A stretch of 64,000 nt of DNA from an uncultured Collinsella sp. (GTDB taxonomy: Bacteria > Actinomycetota > Coriobacteriia > Coriobacteriales > Coriobacteriaceae): NCBI GenBank assembly GCA_902494565.1, contig CABUTN010000006.1:11253-75252 (forward strand). The letters run 5' to 3'. This document shows positions 35,051-43,643 of the stretch, piece after piece. Under the pieces are notes generated by a model, which was not told the origin of the DNA, ran no database searches, and worked only from the letters and a program-made list of their open reading frames with translations. Within the stretch, counting starts at the first letter, position 1. Each line of letters starts with the position of its first letter. A program made the position numbers and the translations under genes.

Positions 35051-35971
35051 ATGGCAGAGAACAAGATTCAGCTCACCAAGGCTGACCGCAAGAAGGTTTG
35101 CTTCCGTCATCAGTTCCTTCAGGGCTCGTGGAACTACGAGCGTATGCAGAACGGCGGCTGGTGCTTCGCAATGATCCCTGCGATCAAGAAGCTCTACACC
35201 AGCAAGGATGACCAGATTGCCGCTCTTAAGCGCCACCTGGAGTTCTATAACACCCACCCCTATGTTTCCGCCCCCGTCATTGGCGTTACCCTCGCCCTCG
35301 AGGAGGAGCGCGCCAACGGTGCTCCGATCGATGACGTCGCCATCCAGGGCGTCAAGGTCGGTATGATGGGCCCGCTCGCCGGCGTCGGTGACCCCGTCTT
35401 CTGGTTCACCCTTCGCCCGATTCTGGGCGCTCTGGGCGCTTCCCTGGCCCTGTCCGGCAGCATCGCCGGTCCGTTGCTGTTCTTCTTCGCGTGGAACATC
35501 ATCCGTTACGCCTTCCTGTGGTACACGCAGGAGTTTGGCTACAAGGTCGGCTCCTCCATCGCCAAGGACCTCTCCGGTGGTCTGATGGGCAAGGTCACCG
35601 AGGGCGCTTCCATCCTGGGTATGTTCATCATCGGCGCCCTGGTCGAGCGCTGGGTGTCCATTTCCTTCACCCCGATCGTCTCCACGGTCAAGCAGTCTGC
35701 TGGCGCCTTTATCGACTGGGCTAGCCTGCCCTCCGGTTCCGAGGGTATCAAGGAAGCGCTGACGATGTACAACTCCGTCGGTGCTACCGCCCTTGATCAG
35801 ATGAAGGTCACCACGCTTCAGGCCAACCTCGATCAGCTCATCCCCGGCCTTGCCGCCGTGTGCCTGACCCTGCTGGTCTGCAAGCTCCTCAAGAAGAAGG
35901 TCAGCCCGATCGTCATCATCCTGGCTCTCTTCGCCGTCGGCATCATCGGTCGCTTCTGCGGCTTCATGTAA
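35051..35971 (+). CDS. manZ: PTS mannose-family IID component
   Basis: 306 residues. The conserved N-terminal cytoplasmic part (FRHQFLQGSWNYERMQNGGWCFAMIPAIKKLY) is given here in pieces: FLQGSWNYERMQNGGW and AMIPAIKKLY. GPLAGVGDPVFWFTLRPI follows, then C-terminal membrane helices. It pairs with IIC. The ATG at 35051 is 10 nt after AGGAGGGG; an upstream GTG in frame is too close to that site. Confidence 0.94.
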   Translation: MAENKIQLTKADRKKVCFRHQFLQGSWNYERMQNGGWCFAMIPAIKKLYTSKDDQIAALKRHLEFYNTHPYVSAPVIGVTLALEEERANGAPIDDVAIQGVKVGMMGPLAGVGDPVFWFTLRPILGALGASLALSGSIAGPLLFFFAWNIIRYAFLWYTQEFGYKVGSSIAKDLSGGLMGKVTEGASILGMFIIGALVERWVSISFTPIVSTVKQSAGAFIDWASLPSGSEGIKEALTMYNSVGATALDQMKVTTLQANLDQLIPGLAAVCLTLLVCKLLKKKVSPIVIILALFAVGIIGRFCGFM

Positions 35972-36027
35972 GTACGCTTCGGCTTAAGACCGAGAATTGC
36001 TAGGCAAGGGCTTTTGAGCCATTGAAA

Positions 36028-36075
36028 CGGACCGCACCCGGTGGGTACACTGGATGCGGTCCGATTGTTTTATTT
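36028..36075 (+). terminator. hairpin between manZ and manO
   Basis: CGGACCGCA (36028-36036) pairs with TGCGGTCCG (36055-36063), 18-nt loop, followed by ATTGTTTTATTTG. It is a likely partial terminator that would lower manO expression relative to the transporter genes. Confidence 0.7.
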
Positions 36076-36091
36076 GGAGGGCGAGGCGCGC

Positions 36092-36490
36092 ATGGCGCAA
36101 TCTCAGAACAGCACGGTCGATCTGGCAACGCCGGCGACCTGCCTCATGGGGCTTACCAGCCACGGTAACGTGATGGTGGGAAACAAGGCGTTTGAGTACT
36201 ATAACGAGCGCAATCCCGAGGATTATATCCAAATCCCGTGGGATGAGGTCGACTACATCGCCGCCGAGGTTTTGCGCGGCACCAAGAAGATTACGCGTTT
36301 TGCCATCTTCACCAAGGACAACGGTCACTTTACGTTTTCGACGCGCGACGACAAAGAGACGCTTCGTGCTGTCCGCAAGTACGTCGACGAGGATAAGCTC
36401 GTGCGCTCGCCCGACTTTATCGACGTAACGACCAAGGGCGCCAAGAGCATCCCCGCTGCCATCAAGAGCCTTTTCCACAGAGACAGCTAA
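36092..36490 (+). CDS. manO: ManO, DUF956-family protein of mannose PTS operons
   Basis: 132 residues, soluble. It starts MAQSQNSTVDLATPATCLMG and contains IPWDEVDYIAAEV and FTFSTRDDKETLRAVRKY, features of DUF956, whose genes routinely follow man-type PTS operons and for which a regulatory role has been proposed. The start at 36092 is placed after GGAGGGCGAGG. Confidence 0.88.
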   Translation: MAQSQNSTVDLATPATCLMGLTSHGNVMVGNKAFEYYNERNPEDYIQIPWDEVDYIAAEVLRGTKKITRFAIFTKDNGHFTFSTRDDKETLRAVRKYVDEDKLVRSPDFIDVTTKGAKSIPAAIKSLFHRDS

Positions 36491-36508
36491 TCGTTGGCGA
36501 TAGATGGC

Positions 36509-36616
36509 GGAAAATGCATCCCGGAATTTGTTCTCATTCCGGGATGCATTTTCCTTTTGAGGGCCAGTTGGGAAAGCTTGTCCCATTATTTCGCGTTATT
36601 CCGGGTTATTCTTTCC
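36509..36616. repeat. two tandem 46-nt palindromes, 62-bp period
   Basis: 36509-36554 has perfect 19-bp arms around an 8-nt loop. 36571-36616 is a degenerate copy. Both are 46 nt, start GGAAA and end TTTCC, and the linker is 16 nt, exactly as in the array at 13449-13618. A further GGAAAC fragment at 36636 lacks its closing arm. Together they occupy the 229-nt space between manO and the tRNA gene. Confidence 0.85.
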
Positions 36617-36700
36617 GATATTGAGGATTGCCCTCGGAAACTATTCGCTATAGAGCCTTCTCGATGAGTGGCCATGCGCTACATGGCAAAGGGGTAAATC

Positions 36701-36709
36701 TGCTACACT
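36701..36709 (+). promoter_or_regulatory. extended -10 of the tRNA-Arg promoter
   Basis: TGCTACACT at 36701-36709 is an extended -10 box 10 nt before the mature tRNA. No clear -35 is seen. Confidence 0.5.
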
Positions 36710-36719
36710 AGTACAACAT

Positions 36720-36795
36720 GCCTCCGTAGCTCAGGGGATAGAGCACCGCTCTCCTAAAGCGGGTGTCGACGGTTCGAATCCGCCCGGGGGCACCA
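36720..36795 (+). tRNA. tRNA-Arg, anticodon CCU
   Basis: A 76-nt cloverleaf with encoded CCA. The 7-bp acceptor stem (GCCTCCG with CGGGGGC, one G-U pair) is clear. The anticodon stem CCGCT/AGCGG encloses loop CTCCTAA, giving anticodon CCU (reads AGG). The T-loop is GGTTCGAATCC-like. Such genes are frequent integration sites, and the accessory region begins immediately downstream. Confidence 0.95.
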
Positions 36796-36884
36796 GGGAA
36801 TATGACGGCGTCGCGGGAGCGGCGCCGTTTCTGGTTTGCGGGGGCCGCCGTGCTGCTCGCCCGTGGGGGACTGGCATCTGTTTC

Positions 36885-38085
36885 CTAGAGTGCGCTGCGG
36901 TAAATCTTTCTCGCGTTGTCCAGCGTGGGCTTCCTGAAGCTGCCGAAGAGCTCTCCGCGGTTGATCTTGAGGCCCGGAATCATCTTTTCGATATCGTCCT
37001 CGGTGACTCCGAACTCCGATAGCGCGCGCGGCATTCCCAGCGAGACGAAGAAATCCTGCAGCTCGTCGATGGTCGCTTCGACCGCGTACTCGATTGCCTG
37101 CTCGGGGGTTACCTCCACATCGAGCTCGTCCGCGTCCGAATCGATGGGTTCGATGCCAAGGGCCTGGGCGCTGAACTCCAGGAAGCGCTCAGGGTGCTCT
37201 CGCCATACGTAGCGCATCCAGGCGGGGAAGATGACGGCGAGGCCGGCGCCGTGCGTGATCTTGGTGTCCAGTGCGGATAGCTCGTGCTCAAGGCCGCGGC
37301 AGGTCCAATCGCCGTCGCGCAGGGCGTTATGGGCGAGCGTACCCACCCACATGATCTCGGCGCGGGCGTCGTAGTCATCGGGGTTCTCCATCACCTTGGG
37401 CGCCGCCTCCCTCGCGGCGCGCACTAGCCCGCAGGCGATGTTGTCGGTTACGCCCACGGCGGGCTCGCCGGAGAAGAGTCGCTCCATGATATGGGCGATC
37501 ATGTCGGTCACTCCCGCGGCGGTCTGGCAGGCGGGCAGGCTGAAGGTCAGCTCCGGGTCGAGGAAGGCGATGGCCGGGCGGTTGAGGTCCGTGTTAATGC
37601 TGCATTTGAGGTGCTCCTCGTCGTTGCTGATAACGCAGGAGTTAGAGGCCTCGGAACCGGATGCGGGGATGGTCACCACGCAGGCGACGTCGATGCGGTC
37701 GGCGGGAACGGCGCGCTTGCGGAAGAAGTCCCATACGTCGCCGTCGTATACCGCCCCAGTGCGATGGCCTTCGCGCAGTCCATGACGGAGCCGCCGCCCA
37801 CGGGCAGGATGATGTCGGCGTCGTTTGCCCGTGCGAGCTCGACGCCTTCTCGTGCCAAGCCTATTTCGGGGTTTGGACGCACCCCTCCAAGCCCGATGTG
37901 CTCCACGCCCGCGGCATCGAGCGATGCCCTCACGCGGACGAGCGTTCCGCAGCGAACTGCGGAACCCCTGCCGTAGACAATGAGCGCTCAGCGGTAGCCG
38001 GAGGCGGACAGAGTCCCCCAACCTTGTCGGTCGCTTTTCGCCCAAAGACAAAGCGGGTGGGGGAGTAGAAGGAGAAATCGTTCAT
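36885..38085 (-). pseudogene. iron-containing alcohol dehydrogenase (butanol dehydrogenase type), decayed
   Basis: The protein is spread over three frames. The N-terminus MNDFSFYSPTRFVFG starts at 38085 with a GGAG site. A second frame carries ALIVYGRGSAV and DADIILPVGGGSVMDCAKAIALG (nucleotide binding, given as PVGGGSVMDCAKAI). A third carries AVYDGDVWDFF, GSEASN and the metal ligands in GVTDMIAHIMER and THGAGLA. Lesions inferred from the break points are a lost base and an in-frame TGA near 38000-38010, and a lost G in a G-run near 37762. An intact member would reduce aldehydes with NAD(P)H. With three lesions it is a true pseudogene. Confidence 0.85.
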
Positions 38086-38109
38086 GGAGCTCCAATCTGG
38101 CGTTTCGCC

Positions 38110-38472
38110 CTACATGCGCGGAGGAGTTTTTCGGGCGCATCGCCTGCGTTCGCGTCGCAATCTCGGCGGCGCGGTGCGGTCCGTGGATTCCATCGTATCG
38201 CCCGCGGCACCCCTTACCGACGATTGAGGCGAGTCTGCATTTCGCGGCGCGACGTCCACCTGGCGGACGATATCCGTTCGCGACACGTGGCCGTCCCGGT
38301 CGCAATAGCGTATGCGCACCGGGTTGCCGAGATGGGCCTGCGACCCCTTCTCCTGATGCGAGCGCGCGAGACGGGCGAGCAGCGGCGCGAGCACCTGCTC
38401 GACCGTCTCCTCCCGATACCACGCCGCCACGGGCAACCCGTTCACGTCAAACCCGTACGTTCGCCATGCCAT
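38110..38472 (-). pseudogene. truncated N-terminal fragment resembling a nucleoside/nucleotide-kinase-family protein
   Basis: From the ATG at 38472 the frame reads YGFDVNGLPVAAWYREETVE then LAPLLARLARSHQEKG, which resembles the N-terminus of gut-actinobacterial kinase-like proteins that continue into a P-loop. Here no P-loop follows: the frame runs into unrelated Arg/Pro-rich sequence (a piece, VRIRYCDRDGHVS, faintly resembles a WYL domain) and ends at 38110. Family naming is from memory and tentative; fragment status is the safer claim. Confidence 0.35.
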
Positions 38473-38794
38473 TCGCCTCGCCGCCTTCGCCGAACGAAAC
38501 CGCGTATCCAGACCGCCGGTCCCCCACCCAGCACTTCGACGAGCCTTCGCGCTCACTTCTGCGGTCGGGATGCGCCCGCGAGGCGCTCGGCAGGCAGCGC
38601 CATTTCCGCTCGCTGTGTCGAGCGCGAGTGTCGAGAAGTCGCCATATGCCACTCAGATGTAGCATGGAGTGCCGAAGCGCACGCGCCCGTGACGAAACAC
38701 TGGCGCCAACCCGTTCCGCGCACCACCCCGCCCGTAAGGTGTGTGGCGAAAGGAGGACCAGCCGCATGAACATCCCCGAGACACAGAGCCTACC

Positions 38795-38956
38795 TCGATC
38801 GCATTCCGCACGAGCTTCTCTGACATTTCCGCCCATTACCACGTGGAGGTCCCCGTCACGGAGATCGCCTACGCATACGACTACATCAATTCCCGGCATG
38901 CCCCGCGCAGGCAGGCCACGCCGAACGATGGGCCCGCGGCTCAGCAGGACGAGTGA
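38795..38956 (+). pseudogene. C-terminal fragment of a PRD-type PTS-regulated transcription factor
   Basis: FRTSFSDISAHYHVEVPVTE and EIAYAYDYINSRHAP resemble the last helix pair of a PTS regulation domain, ending in a hydrophilic tail and stop at 38956. No start or DNA-binding domain lies upstream, so it is a remnant. Confidence 0.4.
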
Positions 38957-38989
38957 CGCGCCTCGCAAACAAAGGAAGGAAGCCAACAT

Positions 38990-39143
38990 CACACGAGCAT
39001 CATCGATCGCTGCGTGCAAGGCGGCGGGCCTCACCGTGTTCGCCAAGCGCGAGGAGCGTTTTGGTTTTTCGCAAGCAAATGCGGACGAAATCAGCGACCA
39101 GATTCCCGATCCGCTCAAACATGCAGGGCCCCTATGTGTTTAA
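38990..39143 (+). pseudogene. C-terminal fragment of a HAD-family phosphatase
   Basis: SSIAACKAAGLTVFAKREER then FGFSQANADEISDQI matches the end of HAD hydrolases (EDSxAGxxAAKAAGM...ADxxIxD). The nucleophile domain is missing and the usual GFEDS is broken at the left end. It is a decayed gene end. Confidence 0.45.
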
Positions 39144-39210
39144 CCTCATTTTTCCGTGTGCGGTAGAATGGAGTCGTTGAGATCGCGAACGCCTTAAAGG
39201 GAGAGTTTTT

Positions 39211-39945
39211 GTGGATGCGCATCTGGATGGGGGCTCTTCCGCCCCGCTGTATCAACAGGTGCTCGATTTGCTTAAGAGCGATATCGAACAGGGGACATAT
39301 CCCGTTGACTCGCAGATTCCAACGGAACTTGAGCTTTCTAAGATGTACGGCGTGGGAAGGGTCACGGTTCGCCGCGCAATAGAGGAGCTTGTGGGCGAGG
39401 GGTATCTCACCAAGCGGCAGGGGCGTGGTACGTTTGTGACCGCGACAAAGATAATTCGCAAGGTGCATCAGAAGGACGATGTTCAGAGTTTTACCCAAGC
39501 ATGCGCTGAAAACGGCATGAAGGCGGGCGCTCGCGTCGTTGCCCGCAAGACCGTTGCCGCCGATCGCGACCTCGCTTCTTTCTTTGGCTTGGATGAAGGC
39601 TCTGACCTCATCTTGGTCTCACGCGTGCGTACCGCAGACGGCGTGCCGGTCCTGTTCGAGAACAACTACTATCCTGTCGATGGATTCGAATTTCTCAAAG
39701 ATATCGGTCTCTCCAATTGTTCGATATTCGAGGCCGTGGGGGAGCGTACGGGTAGGTATCCCTGCTCGTCCGATCCCTGCAGGCTGGAGATCGCCCGTGC
39801 GGGAATTGATGCCGCCCGCGAGCTCAAGGTCCCAGTAGGGGAGCCGCTGTTCTTCATGAACGCGGGCTTTCTCGATTCCAACGGAGAGCGCTTCTGCTAT
39901 GGCAGACAGTACTACGTGGGTTCGCGCTACAGCTTCGATATCTAG
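39211..39945 (+). CDS. GntR/HutC-family regulator (FrlR-like) of the Amadori-compound cluster
   Basis: 244 residues. The GntR winged helix is at ~12-75 (PLYQQVLDLLKSDIEQGTYP, PTELELSKMYGVGRVTVRRA). A UTRA effector domain follows (~95-240, ending FCYGRQYYVGSRYSFDI). UTRA domains bind small ligands such as sugar phosphates. The GTG at 39211 follows an AAAGGGAGAG site. It lies directly before the transporter, epimerase, deglycase and kinase genes, matching the role of FrlR in E. coli. Probable operators are at 40018-40088. Confidence 0.9.
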   Translation: MDAHLDGGSSAPLYQQVLDLLKSDIEQGTYPVDSQIPTELELSKMYGVGRVTVRRAIEELVGEGYLTKRQGRGTFVTATKIIRKVHQKDDVQSFTQACAENGMKAGARVVARKTVAADRDLASFFGLDEGSDLILVSRVRTADGVPVLFENNYYPVDGFEFLKDIGLSNCSIFEAVGERTGRYPCSSDPCRLEIARAGIDAARELKVPVGEPLFFMNAGFLDSNGERFCYGRQYYVGSRYSFDI

Positions 39946-40017
39946 CGGCTCTGTCTCACACAGCGCTGTTCTCGTATTGCCGCGGCAGGTCCGTTTAGCG
40001 CGTAAAAGTTACCACTT

Positions 40018-40088
40018 ATAGAACAACCTAATATGTTTCTTGACCGACGCCTTCATGCAGGTTATACATAGAACAACCTAAGATGTTT
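40018..40088 (+). promoter_or_regulatory. frl-cluster promoter flanked by two direct-repeat operators
   Basis: ATAGAACAACCTAATATGTTT (40018-40038) and the same with one change (40068-40088) are 21-nt direct repeats 50 bp apart. Between them are -35 TTGACC (40040-40045) and -10 TATACA (40063-40068) with 17-bp spacing. One repeat abuts the -35 and the other covers the -10/start site. Each repeat contains AACA-N8-TGTT half-site symmetry. This architecture fits repression by the adjacent GntR regulator. Confidence 0.75.
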
Positions 40089-40142
40089 GCCTATACGTGA
40101 AGGATTTTTGGCAAGCATCGTTGCTCTGGCAGGAGGTTAAGA

Positions 40143-41605
40143 ATGTCGGATGCCAAACAGGAGAAGCCCAAGCGCAGATTCCATCTCCAGCTTCCCCATG
40201 TGTACACCATCGCGTTCATGCTGATCGTGTTCTTCGCGGTGCTCACATGGATCGTCCCATCGGGTCAGTTCGACCGCCAGACCATTCAGACGGCCGCGGG
40301 CGAGCGAGAAGTCGCCGTAGCCGGAACGTACCAAGAGGTCGACAAGGTCTACACCGATTCGGAGACGGGGGAGACCGTCGATCTGCGACAGGGCATCGAT
40401 GCCGTCCTGCAGGCTCCCGCCAAGGGCATTCAGGCTGCGGCCGATGTCGTCGCGTTCGTCCTGCTGATCGGCGGATCGTTCGCCATCGTCACCAAGACCA
40501 ACGCCCTAAACGCCGGCATGAGCCGCGTGATCAAGAAGCTGAAGAACAAGGACATCTTGATCATCCCCATCTCCATGATCCTGCTCTCGATCTGCGGCAC
40601 CACGTTCGGCATGTCCGAGGAGGCGCTGCCGTTCTACGCGATCTTCATCCCCATCATGCTGAGCATCGGGTATGACTCCATGACCGCGTTCATCATCTGC
40701 TTCCTCGGCCCCAACCTTGGTTACTGCGCATCCACTATTGATCCTTTCAACGTGCTGATCGCCCAGGGCGTTATCGGCATCGAGGGAAATCCCCAGCTTT
40801 GGCTCCGCGCCATCCTGTGGGTCATCTTCACCGCCGCGGGCATTTTCTGGGCCATGCGCTACGCGCGCCGCGTCAAGCTCGATCCCAAGTCCTCCATCAC
40901 CTATGAGGACGATAAGCAGAAGCGCATCGAGTTCTCTGTCACCGATGCTTCTATCGAAGAGGAGTTCACGCTTCGCCACAAGCTCGTCCTCATTGATTTC
41001 GCGGTCGGCATGGGCGTTATCGTGTGGGGCCTCGTTACCCAGGGCTGGTATATGGACGAGATCTCCATGGTGTTCCTGGCCATGGGCCTTCTTGCCGGCA
41101 TACTCGGCGGCCTGGACGAGAAGACCATTGCGGAGGAGTTCGTCCGCGAATCGCCGACTTCGCCTACGCAGCCTGCATCATCGGCATCGCCCGCGGCATC
41201 CTGGTCGTCGCAGAGGGCGGAATGATCATCGACTCTATTCTTAACTGGCTCGTCGGACTCCTTGCGGGCGCTCCGTCCTTCATCTATACCACCTTCATGT
41301 ACATCGTCCTCGGCCTGCTTTCGCTGCTGGTTCCTTCCAGCTCCGGCCTCGCTGCACTCACCATGCCCGTCATGGGCCCGCTGACCGAGCTTATGGGCCT
41401 CAATCCCGAGGCTGCCGTCACCGCTCTGCAGTTCGCGAACCAGACCGTCAACACCATCAGCCCCGTTGCGGGCATGACCGTCGCGGGTCTTGCCGTGGCG
41501 AAGATCTCCTTCGGGCAATGGTGGAAGACCATCTGGAAGTTCTTTATCTTCATGGTTCTGTTCGGATTGGTCGCGACTGTGATTTCCGGCCTACTGCCGA
41601 TGTAG
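40143..41605 (+). pseudogene. YfcC-family membrane transporter with a single-base frameshift
   Basis: Read through one frameshift it is a ~487-residue multi-pass transporter of the YfcC family. Features are an N-terminal helix (VYTIAFMLIVFFAVLTWIVP), GTTFGMSEEALPFYAIFIPI, GPNLGYCASTIDPFNVLIAQ, and near the end LLVPSSSGLAALTMPVMGPL and NTISPVAGMTV. The frame breaks near 41150-41155: GTCCGCGAATCGCC would restore EEFVRGIADFAYAA if one G were added (CGCGG). Everything else is intact, so this is a recent mutation or a sequencing error. Its operon position suggests uptake of the fructoselysine-type substrate. E. coli uses an unrelated APC-family FrlA. Confidence 0.8.
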
Positions 41606-41617
41606 GAGGTGCCCAGC

Positions 41618-42475
41618 ATGGATTTAAGCGCTTCCACACCCCGTCTGCGTCGCGAGCAGGTCGCCGGCATGAACATTCACTACATCATGTGGTCGCTCGA
41701 TTACTTCCTTGATGCTCAGCAGCGCCTTGGCTTCAAAACCATCGAGCTTTGGGCGGCCGAGCCGCACGTGACGCTGGACCACACGGGGTATTTCGAGGCC
41801 GACGAGCTTCGCCGCAAGATCGAGTCCCGCGGACTCTCCGTGAGCTCCCTGTGTCCGGAGAACGTGGTGTATCCGTGGCAGTACGCTGCCAGAAAGCCCC
41901 TCCACGCGCAGCGGAGCCTCGCTTACTTTAAGCACGGCATCGAGCTCGCCGAGGTGCTCGGCGCCCCGTATATGTCCATCAACTCCGGTTGGGGCGATTG
42001 GGACGAGGACCGCGAGGAGGCTTGGAAGCGCTCTGCCGAGCACTTGGCGATTCTTGCGGACTATGCCGGCGAGCACGGCGTGACCCTCTGCATGGAGAGC
42101 CTGAGGCCGGAAGAGAGCAACTTGGTGGTTACACTCGCGGACGCCAGGCGCATGCTTGACCAAGTAGCCAGCCCGCACCTTACTCCAATGGTGGACACTA
42201 CCGCTATGGGAGTCGCCGGCGAGAGCCTTGAAGAGTGGTTTGCCGAGTTTGGCGATGGTGCCATAAGGAACATGCGCTTCATTGATGGCGACCCATATGG
42301 CCATCTGGTTTGGGGCGATGGAAAGCACAGTATGGACGATTTCGTACGCGTCCTCAACGCGCATGGGTTCGAGGGCTATCTTGGCCAGGAGATCACCGAT
42401 GGAAGGTATTTCGATGATCCCGCAGCAGCGGACCGGCACAACATGGACGCCTTCGAGAGGTATTTTGTCGACTAG
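41618..42475 (+). CDS. frlC: FrlC-like sugar isomerase/epimerase (TIM barrel)
   Basis: 285 residues of the xylose-isomerase-like fold. Motifs follow E. coli FrlC in order: TIELWAAEPHV (IEIWGGRPH), MESLRPEESNLVV, TPMVDTTAMG, MRFIDGDPYGH and YLGQEITDGRY. Metal ligands are likely the Glu in MESLRPEES, Asp in MVDTT, His/Asp in FIDGD and Glu in GQEITD. FrlC interconverts psicoselysine and fructoselysine. The ATG at 41618 is 8 nt after AGGAGG. Confidence 0.85.
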   Translation: MDLSASTPRLRREQVAGMNIHYIMWSLDYFLDAQQRLGFKTIELWAAEPHVTLDHTGYFEADELRRKIESRGLSVSSLCPENVVYPWQYAARKPLHAQRSLAYFKHGIELAEVLGAPYMSINSGWGDWDEDREEAWKRSAEHLAILADYAGEHGVTLCMESLRPEESNLVVTLADARRMLDQVASPHLTPMVDTTAMGVAGESLEEWFAEFGDGAIRNMRFIDGDPYGHLVWGDGKHSMDDFVRVLNAHGFEGYLGQEITDGRYFDDPAAADRHNMDAFERYFVD

Positions 42476-42575
42476 CGCGTAGCTCCCATTCGCGTGGGGA
42501 AGTCAACACGCTTGACGAGAAGACTCGCAGTAAACGTTGGCGGATTCGTCCGCCGTATCGAAAGGAAGAATAACA

Positions 42576-43544
42576 ATGAACGCACATGATCTTATCGCCG
42601 ACGCAATCGCTGAAAAGGACGGTTTCGATAGCGTCTTCTGGGTTGCCTGCGGCGGCTCCCTCATCGACCTGCTGCCCGCCCACGAGCTGCTCAAGCGCGA
42701 GGCGACTACGTTTGCCAGCGAGGCGTATACCGCCCGCGAGTTCGATATCATGCGTCCCAAGCGCCTGGGCGAAAAGTCCCTTGTCATCGCTTGCAGCCAC
42801 TCCGGCAACACCCCCGAGGTAATCGATGCGTGCTCGATCGCCAAGGCGGCGGGCGCGACCGTTATCGTGCAGACGGACAACGCGGGTTCCGGCATCGATA
42901 ACGGTGAGTGGACGTGCTGGGTATATCCGTGGGGCGAGGGAGTTCCGCAGGCGGAGGTGCCCGCCGGCATCTCTTTGGCTCTCGCTTCCGAGCTCCTGGA
43001 TCAGCAGGAAGGTTATGCCGACCTTGCCGACATGTACGAAGGCATCGCCAAGATGGACCAGATCCTGCCTGCAGCTCGCGAGAAGGTCAACGCCGAACTC
43101 TGCGACCGTTTTGCCGCCCTGTGCCAGGACCACAAGTTCCTGTATATCTTGGGGTCCGGTCCCGTGTTTAGCCAGGCCTATGGCTTCGCTATCTGCTCGC
43201 TTATGGAGATGCAGTGGCAGAGCTGCGCCTATATCCACTCCGGCGAGTACTTCCACGGCCCCTTCGAGGTGACCGAGCCCGGAGTCTTCTACTTCCTGCA
43301 GATGTCTTCTAGTGAGTGCCGAGCCATGGATGAGCGCGCGCTCGCATTCCTCGAGACCCATACCGACACTCTTATGGTGCTCGACGCCATGGAGTACGGC
43401 ATGGACCAAGTACCGGCGAGCGTTCGCGCGTTCCTTGATCCAATCCTGTTCTACGCGATGAACTGTGAGCTGCGCTCCGCTCGCGGCAAGGTGTTCGACC
43501 ATCACCCGGACGTGCGTCGTTACATGGGCATCGAGAAGTACTAG
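42576..43544 (+). CDS. frlB: FrlB-like SIS-domain deglycase
   Basis: 322 residues with two SIS domains. Family features are VFWVACGGSLID, CSHSGNTPEVID, YILGSGPVFSQAYGF, IHSGEYFHGPFEVTEPGV and the end DHHPDVRRYMG. The last two correspond to ESGEFRHGPLEIVEPGV and DHNPDERRYYG of E. coli FrlB. These enzymes split fructoselysine-6-phosphate (or glucoselysine-6-phosphate in GfrF) into glucose-6-phosphate and lysine; which substrate is used here cannot be told. The start at 42576 follows AAAGGAAG. Confidence 0.87.
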   Translation: MNAHDLIADAIAEKDGFDSVFWVACGGSLIDLLPAHELLKREATTFASEAYTAREFDIMRPKRLGEKSLVIACSHSGNTPEVIDACSIAKAAGATVIVQTDNAGSGIDNGEWTCWVYPWGEGVPQAEVPAGISLALASELLDQQEGYADLADMYEGIAKMDQILPAAREKVNAELCDRFAALCQDHKFLYILGSGPVFSQAYGFAICSLMEMQWQSCAYIHSGEYFHGPFEVTEPGVFYFLQMSSSECRAMDERALAFLETHTDTLMVLDAMEYGMDQVPASVRAFLDPILFYAMNCELRSARGKVFDHHPDVRRYMGIEKY

Positions 43545-43554
43545 CGATTTTAAA

Positions 43555-43600
43555 ACGGGGCGCGAGGCGCGTTGAGACGTGCGAATCCCTCGCGCCCCGT
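43555..43600 (+). other. 13-bp hairpin between frlB and frlD
   Basis: ACGGGGCGCGAGG (43555-43567) pairs perfectly with CCTCGCGCCCCGT (43588-43600), 20-nt loop, no T-tract. It lies in the 99-nt gap inside the operon, probably an mRNA stability or partial-termination element. Confidence 0.6.
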
Positions 43601-43643
43601 CTGCTCGCCGTAACCACGGCGGTTTACCTGAATGGAGATAACC

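Noticed and set aside
36720..36795. Integrated phage or ICE at tRNA-Arg
   Set aside because: No integrase, phage or conjugation genes follow, and no duplicate of the tRNA 3' end was seen; only decayed metabolic genes.
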